Shown here piece after piece: positions 63,363-64,000 of a DNA stretch of 64,000 nt; the first letter of the stretch is position 1, and each line of letters opens with the position of its first letter. Both the position numbers and the translations under genes were made by a program. The notes beneath the pieces were generated by a model that did not search any database, was not told where the DNA came from, and saw only the letters and a list, made by a program, of their open reading frames with translations. This DNA comes from JAMXLO01 sp963791495. GTDB lineage: Bacteria > Pseudomonadota > Alphaproteobacteria > Acetobacterales > Acetobacteraceae. The stretch covers positions 62,001 to 126,000 of the forward strand of contig CAWBST010000027.1 in assembly GCA_963791495.1 (NCBI GenBank), written 5' to 3'.

Positions 63363-64000
63363 ATGATCGAGCAGACCCTGGATATCACCACCAAGGCTGG
63401 CGCGATGGAAACATTCATCTGCCATCCCGAGCGTGGAGGACCGCATCCTGCGGTGTTCCTGCTGATGGACGCGCCTGGCATCCGCGAGGAACTGCGCGAC
63501 ATGGCGCGCCGGCTGGCCACCGTCGGGTATTACGTGCTGCTGCCCAACCTGTATTACCGCGCCGGTCGCGACACGATCTTCGGTCCGGATGTGCTCGAGC
63601 AGGGCAGCGCGGAGCGTGAACGCATGCGCGCCGTGCGTACCAAGATGACCATTCCGCCTGTGATGGACGACATCGCGTCAATGCTGGAGTTCGTCGATCG
63701 GCAGGACGCAGCGAAGGCTGGGGCGGTCGGCGCGCATGGCTACTGCATGAGCGGCCCTTATGCGCTCGCCGCCGCTGCGCGCTATCCGGATCGCGTTGCT
63801 GCCGCGGCGTCGTTCTACGGCACCTGGCTGGTGAGCGATGCGGAAGAAAGCCCGCATCTCAACCTCGGCAAGGTGAAGGGCGAACTGTACATCTCTTGCG
63901 CCGAACACGACGAACTGGCGCCGCTGCCGATGGTCGAGGAACTGCGCGGCCTGTTCGCGCGCGCTGGAGCGCCGGGTGAGATCGAACTGCAGCCCGGTGT
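63363..64000 (+). CDS. Dienelactone hydrolase family protein (partial, runs off the right edge)
   Basis: 213 residues are present with no stop before the window ends. The nucleophile Cys (~128) is in VGAHGYCMSGPYALAAAARY, and the Asp of the triad probably in CAEHDELAPLPMVE; the His lies beyond the edge. Starts MIEQTLDITTKAGAMETFIC, with GGAGGAAG before the ATG at 63363. The family opens lactone rings in aromatic breakdown but many members are general esterases. It lies 15 bases after the pseudogene on the same strand. Confidence 0.85.
   Translation, partial: MIEQTLDITTKAGAMETFICHPERGGPHPAVFLLMDAPGIREELRDMARRLATVGYYVLLPNLYYRAGRDTIFGPDVLEQGSAERERMRAVRTKMTIPPVMDDIASMLEFVDRQDAAKAGAVGAHGYCMSGPYALAAAARYPDRVAAAASFYGTWLVSDAEESPHLNLGKVKGELYISCAEHDELAPLPMVEELRGLFARAGAPGEIELQPG

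Overview
The window is high-GC bacterial DNA (gene after gene, short gaps, strong GC third-position bias) and reads as an alphaproteobacterium, most plausibly of the Rhodospirillales/Acetobacteraceae. This is an inference from the mix of genes (MetA-type homoserine acyltransferase, glyQ/glyS, Ppdk, Pot-type and peptide ABC genes, many small oxidoreductases, FNR/FixK-type boxes). No rRNA or tRNA gene was seen.

Layout. 1-2090: tail of an alternate F1Fo-ATPase operon (alpha end, frameshifted gamma) and metA. 2090-5460: a universal stress gene and a small divergent gene sharing an intergenic region with two FNR/FixK-like boxes, a DUF4239 membrane protein, an IS5-type transposase remnant and a two-gene chromate transporter. 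5520-11520: glycosyltransferases, including a tandem duplicated pair and a 1173-residue three-domain enzyme. 11600-24490: accessory metabolism and redox (thioredoxin-like protein, exported hydrolase, cytochrome P460, Baeyer-Villiger-type monooxygenase plus MetX-like hydrolase, FAD oxidase, TauD-type dioxygenase) ending in a globin-coupled chemoreceptor. 24490-28320: a four-gene Pot-type ABC transporter. 28400-34600: a frameshifted HTH regulator with a beta-propeller gene, a DUF899 protein, a peptide-type binding protein, DUF2076 and CoA-binding proteins.

34700-41250 holds glyQ, glyS and ppdK, with an orphan VapB and a VapBC pair wedged between glyQ and glyS. 41300-48600 is a defence/toxin-antitoxin island: MNT-HEPN pair, two near-identical HTH genes in direct repeat flanking an antisense DUF4926-DUF6883 pair, a methyltransferase fragment, and a type III-like restriction-modification pair. 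It ends in a 620-base spacer with a phased GAGACA-type repeat. 48600-54540: ftsK, a UbiH-type hydroxylase, a nucleoside phosphorylase-like protein and a D-2-hydroxyacid dehydrogenase.

54550-64000: a REP-like palindrome, a frameshifted acyl-CoA-dehydrogenase-like gene, a three-gene operon (class III nucleotide cyclase with TPRs, vanadium-haloperoxidase/PAP2-like enzyme, HETSGH-motif protein), a broken VOC gene, a class V aminotransferase, a decayed paralogue of the peptide-binding protein, and the start of a dienelactone hydrolase gene.

Six otherwise good genes carry one simple frame change each. That is either frequent indel error in the assembly or real decay, and it should be settled before those genes are called dead. 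The most original candidates are the duplicated-HTH/DUF4926-DUF6883 cassette, the toxin-antitoxin insertion in the glycyl-tRNA synthetase operon, the cyclase-haloperoxidase-HETSGH operon and the repeat array beside ftsK.
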